Source: Acidimicrobiales bacterium (GTDB lineage Bacteria; Actinomycetota; Acidimicrobiia; Acidimicrobiales; MedAcidi-G1). From it: a stretch of DNA of 64,000 nucleotides. A program made the position numbers and the translations under genes. Under the pieces are notes generated by a model. That model was not told the DNA's origin and ran no database searches. It saw only the letters and a list, made by a program, of their open reading frames with translations. Positions 16,450 to 24,217 of the stretch are shown here, piece after piece (position 1 is the stretch's first letter; each line of letters begins with the position of its first letter). Where the stretch lies: contig JAKURY010000006.1 of assembly GCA_022452145.1 (NCBI GenBank), positions 1 to 64,000 of the forward strand. Direction: 5' to 3'.

Positions 16450-18813
16450 TCAGCCCCGCAGGGTGGCCGACAGGGCGCCCTGCACGGCGTCGATGCAGCG
16501 CTGGCGCACCTCGGCCACCTCGGCATCGGTGAGGGTCCGGTCGTCAGCCTGGAAGCGCAGCGTGAAGGCGAGGCTGCGACGACCCTCGGCCACCGGTGCC
16601 CCGCGGAAGACGTCGAACAGGGAGAGGTCGGCTAGCAGATCACCCGCTGCGCCCCGCAGGCACGATCCAACGTCGGCCGCCGCCGTCGTCTCGTCGACCT
16701 CGAAGGCCAGGTCGATATCCGACGACGGGTAGCGGCTCACCGACCGGTATGGCCGGTCGCCGTGCGGCAGGCCCAGCAGGATCTCCAGGTCGAGCTCCAG
16801 CCAGCCCACGCGCTCGTCCACCCCGAAGGCCTCCAGAACCCCCGGGTCCACCTCGCCGACGTGTCCGACGGCCACGCCGTCCACGTCGATCCGTGCAGTC
16901 CGGGTCGGATGCATGCCGGGGGTGGTCTCGGCCACCAGGCGGTAGTCCCTGGCGTCCAGGGCGTCGGCCAGGGCCGAGAACACCTCGACGGCGGCCCCGG
17001 CGTCCCGACCGGCAAGAGCCACGGCGAGGTGCTCCCGCTCGTCCGGGAGCGGCTGGACGTCCACGGGGCGGCGGTACACGTGGCCGACCTCGAACACGCC
17101 GAGCCCGTGGAGACGGTGGGAGGCGTTGTAGGCCAGGGCCTTGAGGATTCCCGGGCGCAGCGACGCCCGCATGACCGACTCCTCGGCCACCAGCGGGTTG
17201 GTGACCGTCACGCCATCGGGTTCCAGGCCAGCCCTCTCGAGGTCACCGGGAGCCAGGAAGGGCACCGGCATGACCTCGTCGAGGCCGAGGCCCACCATGG
17301 CGGCCCGCACGGCCCTGCGGTCGGTCTGGTAGGCGGTCAGCGCCCCGGTGACGGCCGACCTCGGCACCGTGCGTTCGATCCGGTGGTAGCCGTGGATCCT
17401 GGCCACCTCCTCGACGATGTCTATCTCCGTGGCGCTGTCGAGCCGGAAGCTCGGGATGGCGACGTCCAGGTCGGCACCCCCCTCGCCCGCCGGCTCCGCA
17501 CCGAACTGGATGGACCTCAGCAGGTCCGCTATGGCGTCGCGCTCCAGGTCGGTTCCCAGCATGGCGTTCACCCGGTCGGTCCGGACCCGGATCGTCTCCC
17601 GGACCGGGGTGTTCCCCCGCACGTCGACAACGCCTGGTGCCAAGGTGGCGCCGGTCTCGGCCAGCAGCTCTGCGAAGCGGCGCATGGCCAGGTCGGCCAC
17701 CTCCGGATCGGCCCCCCGCTCGAAACGGGCCGATGCCTCGCTCCGCAGGCTGAGCCGACGCGACGACGAGGCGATGGTCATCGGATCCCACCAGGCCATC
17801 TCGAGGGCCACGCTGGAGGTCGACCCGCCTATCTCCGTGGACGCCCCACCCATGATCCCTGCAATGCTCACCGGCACGTCGGTGGCGTCGGCCACCACGC
17901 CATCGCCGGCCGTCAACGTCCGGACCACCCCGTCCAGGGTCTCGATGGCCTCGCCAGAAGTGGCCCGGCGAACCCGTAGCCCACCACCGGCCACGGTGGC
18001 CAGGTCGAAGGTGTGGCTGGGTTGGCCAAGCTCCAGCATCACGTAGTTGGAGACGTCGACCACGTTGTTGATGGGGCGCATGCCCAGCGCCGTCAGGCGG
18101 TTGGCCATCCACCGCGGCGACGGGCCTATAGAGATGCCGTCCAGCACGCGCACCACGAACCTGCCGCAGAGGTCGGGGTCCAGGATCTCGACCGCCATCC
18201 GACCTGTGGCGTCGTCGCCGACCTCTATCGGTGACGGGTCGGGTCGGGTGAACGGCACGCCCTGCCGGGCAGCCAGGTCCCGCGCCACACCTGCCACCGA
18301 CATGGCGTCCGGACGGTTCGGGTTGACCTCCAGGTCGAAGAGCACGTCGGGACGCAACTCGAGGGCCTCGGTCAGGGCCAGGCCGACGGTGTGGTCGCCG
18401 TCCAGCACCAGGATGCCCTCCTGGTCGGAGCCCAGGCCGATCTCCTGTGGCGAACAGAGCATCCCGTTGGACCACTCGCCGCGCAGCTTGCGACGGGCGA
18501 TCTCCATCCCGTTCGGCATGGTCGTACCTAGGGTGGCGAACGGCACCAGGTCGCCAACTGACATGTTGAACGCCCCGCAGCAGACCTGCAGGGCCTCCCC
18601 GTCGCCGGCGTCCACGTCCACCAGCTGGATGCGCTCGGCATCGGGATGGGCACGCAGGTCCAGCACCCGGGCCACGACGATGCCGTCCAGCCCGGAGCCC
18701 ACGGTGACCACGTCCTCGACGGCGAGGCCCAGCCCGCTGAGCTGGTCGCCGATCTCGGCGGGTGCCCCGTCGACCGGGGCGAACTCCTGGAGCCAGGACA
18801 GCAGGACCTTCAT
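16450..18813 (-). CDS. pheT: phenylalanyl-tRNA synthetase beta subunit
   Basis: Beta chain of the alpha2-beta2 PheRS, carrying editing and tRNA-binding functions. The 787 residues include the OB-fold EMAP-type tRNA-binding domain (about 40-150, with NGMLCSPQEIGLG), the B3/B4 editing module, the B5 domain and a C-terminal ferredoxin-like anticodon-binding domain. The ATG at 18813 is chosen over an in-frame site 13 codons upstream because GGGAGGTGGGGG precedes it and the homologues start MKVLLSWL. It lies 79 bases after pheS. The ribosome-binding site can fold into a hairpin. Confidence 0.96.
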   Translation of the reverse strand: MKVLLSWLQEFAPVDGAPAEIGDQLSGLGLAVEDVVTVGSGLDGIVVARVLDLRAHPDAERIQLVDVDAGDGEALQVCCGAFNMSVGDLVPFATLGTTMPNGMEIARRKLRGEWSNGMLCSPQEIGLGSDQEGILVLDGDHTVGLALTEALELRPDVLFDLEVNPNRPDAMSVAGVARDLAARQGVPFTRPDPSPIEVGDDATGRMAVEILDPDLCGRFVVRVLDGISIGPSPRWMANRLTALGMRPINNVVDVSNYVMLELGQPSHTFDLATVAGGGLRVRRATSGEAIETLDGVVRTLTAGDGVVADATDVPVSIAGIMGGASTEIGGSTSSVALEMAWWDPMTIASSSRRLSLRSEASARFERGADPEVADLAMRRFAELLAETGATLAPGVVDVRGNTPVRETIRVRTDRVNAMLGTDLERDAIADLLRSIQFGAEPAGEGGADLDVAIPSFRLDSATEIDIVEEVARIHGYHRIERTVPRSAVTGALTAYQTDRRAVRAAMVGLGLDEVMPVPFLAPGDLERAGLEPDGVTVTNPLVAEESVMRASLRPGILKALAYNASHRLHGLGVFEVGHVYRRPVDVQPLPDEREHLAVALAGRDAGAAVEVFSALADALDARDYRLVAETTPGMHPTRTARIDVDGVAVGHVGEVDPGVLEAFGVDERVGWLELDLEILLGLPHGDRPYRSVSRYPSSDIDLAFEVDETTAAADVGSCLRGAAGDLLADLSLFDVFRGAPVAEGRRSLAFTLRFQADDRTLTDAEVAEVRQRCIDAVQGALSATLRG

Positions 18814-18892
18814 CGGCCCCCACCTCCCGTTGGAAGGTGGCCATAGATGCAATGGCGGAGTCGGTTCATCGGAGGAGGGTCGCTGCAGGCCA

Positions 18893-19921
18893 TCAGAACT
18901 GCGACAGGAAGCGGTGGTCGTTGCGGAACAGCTCGCGGAGGTCGTCGATACCGTGGCGCATCAACGCCAGGCGGTCCAGGCCGAACCCGAAGGCGAAGCC
19001 CGACCACTCCTCCGGATCCAGGCCGCACGCCGCCAGCACGTTGGGATGGACCATCCCGCAGCCCGCCAGCTCCAGCCAGGTGCCGTCCGGACGGCGTATG
19101 TCGAACTCGGCCGACGGCTCGGTGAACGGGAAGTACGAGGGTCGGAGGCGGGACGTGAAGTCCCCGCCGAAGTAGGCCCGGGTGAAGGCCTCCAGGGTCC
19201 CGGCCAGGTCTCCGAAGGTGATGCCACGGTCCACGACCAGGCCCTCGATCTGGTGGAACACCGGCATGTGGGTGGCATCCGCGGTGTCGCTGCGAAACAC
19301 CCGCCCCGGCATGATCGAGTAGATGGGCGGCTCGCCGGCCTCCATGACCCGGATCTGGACGGGCGAGGTGTGGGTGCGCAACAGGGTGCTGCCCGGTTCG
19401 CCGTGGTCCACGTAGAGGGTGTCGTACATGTCGCGTGCCGGGTGGTCGGGCGGGAAGTTGAGGGCGCCGAAGTTGTGCCACTCGTCCTCGATCTCGGGGC
19501 CCTCGGAGACCGTGTAGCCCATCCCCACGAACAGGTCCTCGAGCCGCTCCCAGGTCTGGGTGACCACGTGGCGGTGGCCGAGGCGCCGGCCCCGGTCCAA
19601 CTCCGTCAGGTCCAGGCGCTCGAACTCGAGCCGAATGGCCCGCTCGAGGGCCTCCAGGTGGGACCTGCGGGCTGCCAGCAGCCCCTCGATCTCGGCACGG
19701 ACCTCGTTAAGGCGACGCCCGACGGCCTTGCGCTCGTCCACCTCCATGGCCCCCAGGGACCTCCGGGCGGCGGTCACCACCGACTGCTTCCCGAGGAGGT
19801 CGGCGTCCACGGCCCGCAGGGCATCCAGGTCGTCGACCGCGGCGATGGCGGTCGCCGCATCGGCGAGGTGCTGGTCCAGGTCGGGGGTCATACGTGGAGT
19901 GCGCGGATCGGGAGCGGTCAT
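18893..19921 (-). CDS. pheS: phenylalanyl-tRNA synthetase alpha subunit
   Basis: Catalytic chain of PheRS; 342 residues from the ATG at 19921. An N-terminal coiled-coil (about 15-90) binds tRNA. The class II core follows, with motif 2 around RTHTSPVQIRVMEAG and motif 3 around FGFGLDRLALMRHGI, plus MVHPNVL. A TTG at 19930 is an alternative start. TAGCCT lies 12 bases before the ATG, so the leader would be only a few bases. pheT follows on the same strand. Confidence 0.95.
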   Translation of the reverse strand: MTAPDPRTPRMTPDLDQHLADAATAIAAVDDLDALRAVDADLLGKQSVVTAARRSLGAMEVDERKAVGRRLNEVRAEIEGLLAARRSHLEALERAIRLEFERLDLTELDRGRRLGHRHVVTQTWERLEDLFVGMGYTVSEGPEIEDEWHNFGALNFPPDHPARDMYDTLYVDHGEPGSTLLRTHTSPVQIRVMEAGEPPIYSIMPGRVFRSDTADATHMPVFHQIEGLVVDRGITFGDLAGTLEAFTRAYFGGDFTSRLRPSYFPFTEPSAEFDIRRPDGTWLELAGCGMVHPNVLAACGLDPEEWSGFAFGFGLDRLALMRHGIDDLRELFRNDHRFLSQF

Positions 19922-19933
19922 GGCGACCAACGC

Positions 19934-19939
19934 AGGCTA
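19934..19939 (-). promoter_or_regulatory. -10 element of pheST
   Basis: TAGCCT on the minus strand, 12 bases before the pheS ATG (3 before the alternative TTG). This is the same hexamer as at aroK, def, rarA and hisS. Confidence 0.4.
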
Positions 19940-20045
19940 GAGGAACCCGTCGGCCCACCCGACGACCGTTTGAGTCTTCCGTGCCGTCCCGCCGTCCGTG
20001 GGGTCCGTCCACCGCGGCGCCGGCGTCCGTACCGCCACTTCGTAA

Positions 20046-20843
20046 CTACGCGCCGTCCCCTCGAAGGGAGCGCCCCACCAGGTCGTGCAGTGCCACAGAC
20101 CCGGCGATGGCCACGTTCAGCGAGTCGACCCCACCGACCGTGGGAATACTCACCACGCCCTCACACGCCCCAACCACCTCTTCGGAGAGGCCGTGGGGTT
20201 CGTTGCCCAGCACCAGGGCAACCGGTCCGTCGGTCGACACCTCGGCCGGAGGTATCCCACCGCGCGGAACCGTCGCCCAGCACCCGTACCCGGCACCGCA
20301 CAGGAGCCGCAGCGCCGTCAGGGGATCGTCCACCAGGGCGAACGGCAGGCGGAAGGTGGACCCGGCAGCGGCCCGGACCAGCTTCGGGTTGTAGGGGTCC
20401 ACGCCGCCGGCGACCACCACGCCCGTGGCCCCGAAGGCCTCGGCGGACCTGAACAGGGTGCCGGCGTTGCCCGGATCGGAGACCTCGGCCAGGACCAGCA
20501 GCGGTCCCGTCGTGGTGGCCAAGTCAGCCGGTTCGGCGTCGTGGAAGGCCACCTCGGCCAGGGCCGGCTGTGGTGACCTGGTGCTGGAGAGGCCCTCGAA
20601 CACGCCGTCGGGGACGACGAACGTGGCCGCGCCGGACCACCCGGCCCGATGGAGCACCTGGTGGGAGGCCGCCGAGGAGGGCACCACGACCTGACGGACC
20701 TCACGACCGGCGTCCAGCGCCTCGGCCACCAGGGAGGGGCCCTCCACGACGTAGGCGGCCTCGTCATGGCGGAATCCACGGTCGCGGACCAGCCGGCGCA
20801 TCCGCTGGATGCGCGGGTTCCGCCCTGAGACCTCCTCGGTCAT
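20046..20843 (-). CDS. TrmH-family (SpoU) 2'-O-ribose RNA methyltransferase
   Basis: 265-residue knotted methyltransferase that probably methylates rRNA. The N-terminal L30e-like substrate-binding domain (about 1-100) precedes the SPOUT core with VSDPGNAGTLFRSAEAFG, LVLGNEPHGL and IPTVGGVDSLNVAIAGS, all hallmark motifs. It follows rplT by 38 bases in the infC-rpmI-rplT unit. That neighbourhood is typical of the TsnR/RlmB-like genes of actinobacteria and supports an rRNA target. The exact nucleotide cannot be inferred. Confidence 0.9.
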   Translation of the reverse strand: MTEEVSGRNPRIQRMRRLVRDRGFRHDEAAYVVEGPSLVAEALDAGREVRQVVVPSSAASHQVLHRAGWSGAATFVVPDGVFEGLSSTRSPQPALAEVAFHDAEPADLATTTGPLLVLAEVSDPGNAGTLFRSAEAFGATGVVVAGGVDPYNPKLVRAAAGSTFRLPFALVDDPLTALRLLCGAGYGCWATVPRGGIPPAEVSTDGPVALVLGNEPHGLSEEVVGACEGVVSIPTVGGVDSLNVAIAGSVALHDLVGRSLRGDGA

Positions 20844-20881
20844 CTGGCTGGCTCCACGGTCATCTGGCCGGGAGCCGTGTA

Positions 20882-21241
20882 TCAGGCTGCTTCGGCGGAC
20901 GTCGCCAACTGAACGAGGGCTGCGAACGCCTCCGGCTCAGCGACCGCCAGGTCGGCTAGGACCTTTCGGTCCACCTCGACGCCGGCGGTCTTCAGGCCGG
21001 CGATGAAGACGCTGTAGCTGGTGCCGTGCTGACGGCAGGCGGCGTTGATGCGCTGGATCCAGAGGCGACGGAACTGGCCCTTGCGGGCCCGGCGGTCACC
21101 GAACGCGTAGTTGCCCGCGTGCATGACCGCCTCGTTGGCGGACTTGAAGGTCCGGCTCCTGTCGCCGTAGTACCCCTGGGCCTGCTCCAGGATGGCCTTG
21201 TGCTTCTTCTTGTTGTGGACGGCTCGCTTGACCCTGGCCAT
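20882..21241 (-). CDS. rplT: 50S ribosomal protein bL20
   Basis: 119-residue bL20, early 50S assembly protein binding 23S rRNA. The start [15 protein letters not shown] and the [17 protein letters not shown] and [19 protein letters not shown] segments are family hallmarks. AAGGAG lies 6 bases before the ATG. The gene follows rpmI after 103 bases that contain two hairpins, unlike the very short infC-rpmI spacing. Confidence 0.97.
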   Translation of the reverse strand: MARVKRAVHNKKKHKAILEQAQGYYGDRSRTFKSANEAVMHAGNYAFGDRRARKGQFRRLWIQRINAACRQHGTSYSVFIAGLKTAGVEVDRKVLADLAVAEPEAFAALVQLATSAEAA

Positions 21242-21298
21242 CACGCTCTCCTTGTCGGTTCTGTCGTCGTCGTACGACGGGTGGAAGGTCGGTTCGGT

Positions 21299-21338
21299 CG
21301 GGGACGGGGTCCCCGTGGGTGGCCACCGGACGGTGGCC
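21299..21338 (-). promoter_or_regulatory. two hairpins between rpmI and rplT
   Basis: Perfect stems at 21321-21327/21332-21338 (GGCCACC with a 4-base loop) and 21299-21305/21309-21315 (CGGGGAC with a 3-base loop) fill the rpmI-rplT gap. They could attenuate, process or serve as an L20 binding site. Function is unproven. Confidence 0.35.
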
Positions 21339-21344
21339 GCGGGT

Positions 21345-21539
21345 TCAGATCCCCAACTGCCGGCGTACGGTCGGTGCGTTGGCCGGATCCACATCGCTCT
21401 GGCGGGCCAGGCGACGCTTCCGCTTCGGGGACTTCTTCTCGAGCATGTGGCTGATGTAGGCGTTCCGGCGCTTGAGCCGACCGGTTCCGGTCACCTTGAT
21501 GCGCTTGGCGGCACCACGGTGGGTCTTCATCTTGGGCAT
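21345..21539 (-). CDS. rpmI: 50S ribosomal protein bL35
   Basis: 64-residue bL35 with the typical start [20 protein letters not shown] and basic C-terminal half. The ATG follows the infC stop by 5 bases, and the ribosome-binding site GGGAG lies inside the infC end, so translation is probably coupled to infC. Confidence 0.97.
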   Translation of the reverse strand: MPKMKTHRGAAKRIKVTGTGRLKRRNAYISHMLEKKSPKRKRRLARQSDVDPANAPTVRRQLGI

Positions 21540-21544
21540 ATCGT

Positions 21545-22261
21545 CTACTCCCGTGTCTCGGTCGGTGTCTCGGCCTGTGTCTCGGCGGATGTCTCGGTCG
21601 ATGTCTCGGCGGATGTCGCTGCCTGTGCCTCGGCCTGTGCCGGGTCGGCGGCAGGAACCTCGGCTGTCTCGGCGACCGGCGCTGCGGCCTGAACCACGGC
21701 CTCCCGTCGCTCGGCGGCGGCCTCCCGCTGCCTGCGGGTGCCCTGGCCGGGTACGAGCACCATGACCATGTTGCGGCCGTCCTGCTTCGGGAAGACCTCC
21801 ACACGGCCCACGTGGTCGACAGCCTCGGCAACCCTGTCGAGGATCCGGCGCCCCAACTCCGGGTGCTGCATCTCCCGTCCCCGGAACATGATCGTGACCT
21901 TGACCTTGCTGCCGTCGCCCAGGAACGCCTCGACCTTGCGGGTCTTGGTTTCGAAGTCGCCGGGGCCGATCTTCGGCCGGTACTTCATCTCCTTGACCAG
22001 GACGTGGGTCGCCTTCTTCCGTGATTCCTTGGCCCGCTGGGACTGTTCGTACTTGAACTTCCCGTAGTCCATGATCCGGCAGACCGGCGGATCGGCCTTG
22101 TCGGCCACCTCCACCAGGTCGAAGCCCATGTCTCCGGCGATGGTCAGGGCATCCGGCAGGGGCTGGATTCCGAGCTGCTCACCGTCCGGCGAGACCAGGC
22201 GGACACGCTGGGCACGGATGCGGTCGTTGATCCGTGGTTCCTGATTGCTGGGTGCTGCTAT
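21545..22261 (-). CDS. infC: translation initiation factor IF-3, inferred AUA start
   Basis: IF-3 monitors start-codon choice and keeps 30S and 50S apart. A plain ATG/GTG search starts at 22129 and loses the N-terminal domain, but the same frame continues upstream with [20 protein letters not shown], the conserved IF-3 start. In this frame a TGA lies three codons before 22261. An AGGAG at 22275-22271 points at the ATA at 22261, 9 bases away. So the gene most likely starts at AUA, giving 238 residues. E. coli infC likewise uses a rare AUU for autoregulation. The C-terminal ~45 residues are a low-complexity Ala/Glu/Thr extension encoded by 12-base repeats. rpmI and rplT follow. Confidence 0.9.
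   Translation of the reverse strand: MAAPSNQEPRINDRIRAQRVRLVSPDGEQLGIQPLPDALTIAGDMGFDLVEVADKADPPVCRIMDYGKFKYEQSQRAKESRKKATHVLVKEMKYRPKIGPGDFETKTRKVEAFLGDGSKVKVTIMFRGREMQHPELGRRILDRVAEAVDHVGRVEVFPKQDGRNMVMVLVPGQGTRRQREAAAERREAVVQAAAPVAETAEVPAADPAQAEAQAATSAETSTETSAETQAETPTETRE
21553..21648 (-). repeat. eight tandem 12-base repeats in the 3' end of infC
   Basis: Units of the form RTGTCTCGGNNN (plus strand) repeat with a 12-base period from 21553 to 21648, the last three units degenerate. They encode four-residue repeats rich in Glu, Thr, Ser and Ala in the IF-3 C-terminal tail. Likely a slippage-prone coding repeat. Confidence 0.8.
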
Positions 22262-22284
22262 CGGTCGTCACTCCTGTGCGTCAC
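22258..22284 (-). CDS. 8-codon leader ORF upstream of infC
   Basis: GTG at 22284, seven further sense codons and a TAG at 22260-22258, encoding [14 protein letters not shown] (22298-22293) lies 8 bases upstream, a good ribosome-binding site. The TAG overlaps the proposed infC start as ATAG, the same arrangement as the ATGA couplings elsewhere in the window. It could deliver terminating ribosomes to the weak AUA codon. Translation is inferred only. Confidence 0.45.
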   Translation of the reverse strand: MTHRSDDR

Positions 22285-22647
22285 GCGGTGCTCTCCTCGT
22301 GAATGGTCGATGGGAAGCGCCGCCCGCCCCCCGAAACGAGGACAAGTCCCCGGAAGGACGACAGGCCCCGAAAACGGAGAAACGGCAGGCGCCGGAAAGC
22401 CGACACCCGCCGAGGATGATCCACGCCGCCCTGACGGCACTGGGTGCCGTGGACGTCGCCGATCCGACGAGAAGAAGACCCTGACCCGCTGGACGCGTGC
22501 CGGGTGGGGAGGACCCCGCTTTCCCTTCAGTTGTGCACCGTAGGCTAGCGGTCCCACGACGGTCCGGCACCTGCCCCTCCCTGGGTACCGTCCCGACCAG
22601 GATCCGACGCTCCCCACGGGAGCTCCCGCCCAGCCAAGGAACCCGCT
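22285..22647. promoter_or_regulatory. divergent region between infC and the DUF1844 gene, infC leader
   Basis: About 360 bases without a convincing gene. On the minus strand TAGCCT at 22547-22542 could be the infC -10, giving a leader of about 250 bases before the leader ORF. The leader contains a perfect 7-bp hairpin (22434-22440/22444-22450, 3-base loop) and several short G/C stem candidates. This suits a ribosomal-protein-type autoregulatory leader, but no known family is recognised. On the plus strand AAGGA lies before the ATG at 22648. Confidence 0.4.
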
Positions 22648-23181
22648 ATGAGCAGCCTCTGGACCCCCGGTGGAGAACACCCGGTCGATCGCCCCGACGA
22701 GAATGCGGCGCCGAAGGACGAACCGAGGCTCGAGGATCTGAGCCCCGAGGAACGTGAGCAGGTCGAGTCCATGGCCAGGGAGATGGCCGCGGTACGCGAA
22801 CAGCTGGCCTCGGTGCCCGCAGCGGTGGTGGTCGCCAACCACCTGATGGGCCTCTACGAGCTGGGGAGCATCCACCTCTCGCAGCAGCCTCCGAACCTGG
22901 CCGAGGCCTCGGTGGCCATCGACGCCCTGGGGGCCGTCGTCGACAAGTTGCCCGGGCGGCTGGGTGAAACCGAGGCCACCATGCGAGACGCCCTCCACCA
23001 GATCCGCCTCGCCTACGTGGCCGTCGAGAAGGCCGCCCGCGAGGCCGACATGGCGACGGAACAGGCCGGACACGAGGCTGACGTGCAGGACCCGGCTGAA
23101 CCAGAGCCAGCCGCACAGGACCCGACTGAACCGGAAGCCGCTGTACCCGATGCGACAGGCGGGGACGCAGAAGGGGACTGA
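22648..23181 (+). CDS. DUF1844-like protein
   Basis: 177-residue cytoplasmic protein of unknown function. A central helical segment (about 55-125), with ANHLMGLYELGSIHLSQ followed by NLAEASVAIDALGAVVDKL, resembles DUF1844, a small family often encoded next to infC in actinobacteria. Both ends are charged and low in complexity, and the C-terminal 45 residues are Glu/Ala/Pro-rich. AAGGA precedes the ATG. It is divergent from infC and convergent with hisG. Confidence 0.7.
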   Translation: MSSLWTPGGEHPVDRPDENAAPKDEPRLEDLSPEEREQVESMAREMAAVREQLASVPAAVVVANHLMGLYELGSIHLSQQPPNLAEASVAIDALGAVVDKLPGRLGETEATMRDALHQIRLAYVAVEKAAREADMATEQAGHEADVQDPAEPEPAAQDPTEPEAAVPDATGGDAEGD

Positions 23182-23185
23182 ACGC

Positions 23186-23200
23186 CGGGTCCGGCCCGGT
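23186..23200. terminator. weak hairpin between convergent DUF1844 gene and hisG
   Basis: A 5-bp GC stem (CCGGG / CCCGG, 5-base loop) occupies the 25-base gap between convergent stops. It is a plausible but weak bidirectional terminator. Confidence 0.2.
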
Positions 23201-23206
23201 GCTGCG

Positions 23207-24082
23207 TCAGTGGACGATCTTGGACAGCGGGAGTTCGAGGATGTCGGTCGCCCCGACGTCACGCAGGGCGGGTATCAGCACGTTGATCTCCGACTTCGCC
23301 ACCACAGTCTCCACGGCGAAACCCGCCCCCCGGAACAGCTCGTTCACCGTGGGCGACTTCATGGACGGGATGAGGCCGATCACCTCGTCCAGGTGCTCCG
23401 TGGGCACGTTCATCTTGACCAGCACCTTGCCCCGGGCCTCCAGCGTGCCCTGCAAGAGCCGGTGCAGCTGCTCCATGGCGTGGCGCTTCTCGGGGTCGGC
23501 ATACGAGTCGGCGTTGGCAACCAGCTCGGTGAAGCTTGTCAGGATGGTGTCGATCACCTTCAGCCCAGCCGCCCGTAGGGCCCTACCTGTCTCCGTGATG
23601 TCCACCACCACGTCGACGATGTCGGGAATCTTGGCCTCTGTGGCGCCGTAGGAGAGCCTTATGTCGGCCTCCACCCCCCGCTCCGCGAAGAACCGGCGGG
23701 TGAGCTCCGGGTATTCGCTGGACACCCGGACGCCCGACGGCAGGTCGGCCACCGACTCCACCGGAGAATCACCGGCGACGGCGACCACGATGCGCACAGG
23801 GCGGGCCGTAGCCTTCGAGTAGTGGAGCTCGCCGAGGGAGACCACGTCGCTGCCCGTCTCCTCGATCCAGTCGCGACCGGTGATCCCGATGTCGAACAGG
23901 CCATCGGCCACGTAGAAGGGGATCTCCTGGGGCCGGAGGATCCGGACGTCGTCGATGCGCGGGTCGTCGATGGACGCCCGGTAGTCGACCGACGAGCCAC
24001 GGCTCACCGCCAGGTCGGCGCCCTCGAAAAGCTCGAGCGTCGACTTCTCCAGCGAACCCTTGGGCAGGACCAGCTTCAGCAC
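23207..24082 (-). CDS. hisG: ATP phosphoribosyltransferase, long form
   Basis: First step of histidine synthesis, from ATP plus PRPP. At 291 residues it is the long (HisG-L) form with a C-terminal ACT-like regulatory domain (about 215-291), so it needs no HisZ and is probably inhibited by histidine. Visible are LPKGSLEKSTLELF at the start, GITGRDWIEE, and the PRPP-binding segment with DIVDVVVDITETG. The GTG start lies 6 bases after TAGGTT. No other his genes are adjacent. Confidence 0.95.
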   Translation of the reverse strand: MLKLVLPKGSLEKSTLELFEGADLAVSRGSSVDYRASIDDPRIDDVRILRPQEIPFYVADGLFDIGITGRDWIEETGSDVVSLGELHYSKATARPVRIVVAVAGDSPVESVADLPSGVRVSSEYPELTRRFFAERGVEADIRLSYGATEAKIPDIVDVVVDITETGRALRAAGLKVIDTILTSFTELVANADSYADPEKRHAMEQLHRLLQGTLEARGKVLVKMNVPTEHLDEVIGLIPSMKSPTVNELFRGAGFAVETVVAKSEINVLIPALRDVGATDILELPLSKIVH

Positions 24083-24088
24083 GGACCG

Positions 24089-24094
24089 AACCTA
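24089..24094 (-). promoter_or_regulatory. -10 element of hisG
   Basis: TAGGTT on the minus strand, 6 bases before the GTG start, consistent with a leaderless mRNA. Confidence 0.4.
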
Positions 24095-24217
24095 CCCGCC
24101 GGACACCCTGGCCCGGCCGTGGGATTCCGGCCTGCGGGAGACCGGGGCCCGGCCACGGGCTTACGACGGCGGGAGGCCGGAGACAGGCCACGGACCTCCT
24201 GCCGACGCGGCGCCCGG

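Noticed and set aside
21553-21648. Short regular repeats as a possible CRISPR array
   Set aside because: Period of 12 bases without spacers, fully inside the infC reading frame and encoding a four-residue repeat.
22129-22129. ATG at 22129 as the infC start
   Set aside because: It would remove the conserved N-terminal domain of IF-3, which is plainly encoded in frame upstream.
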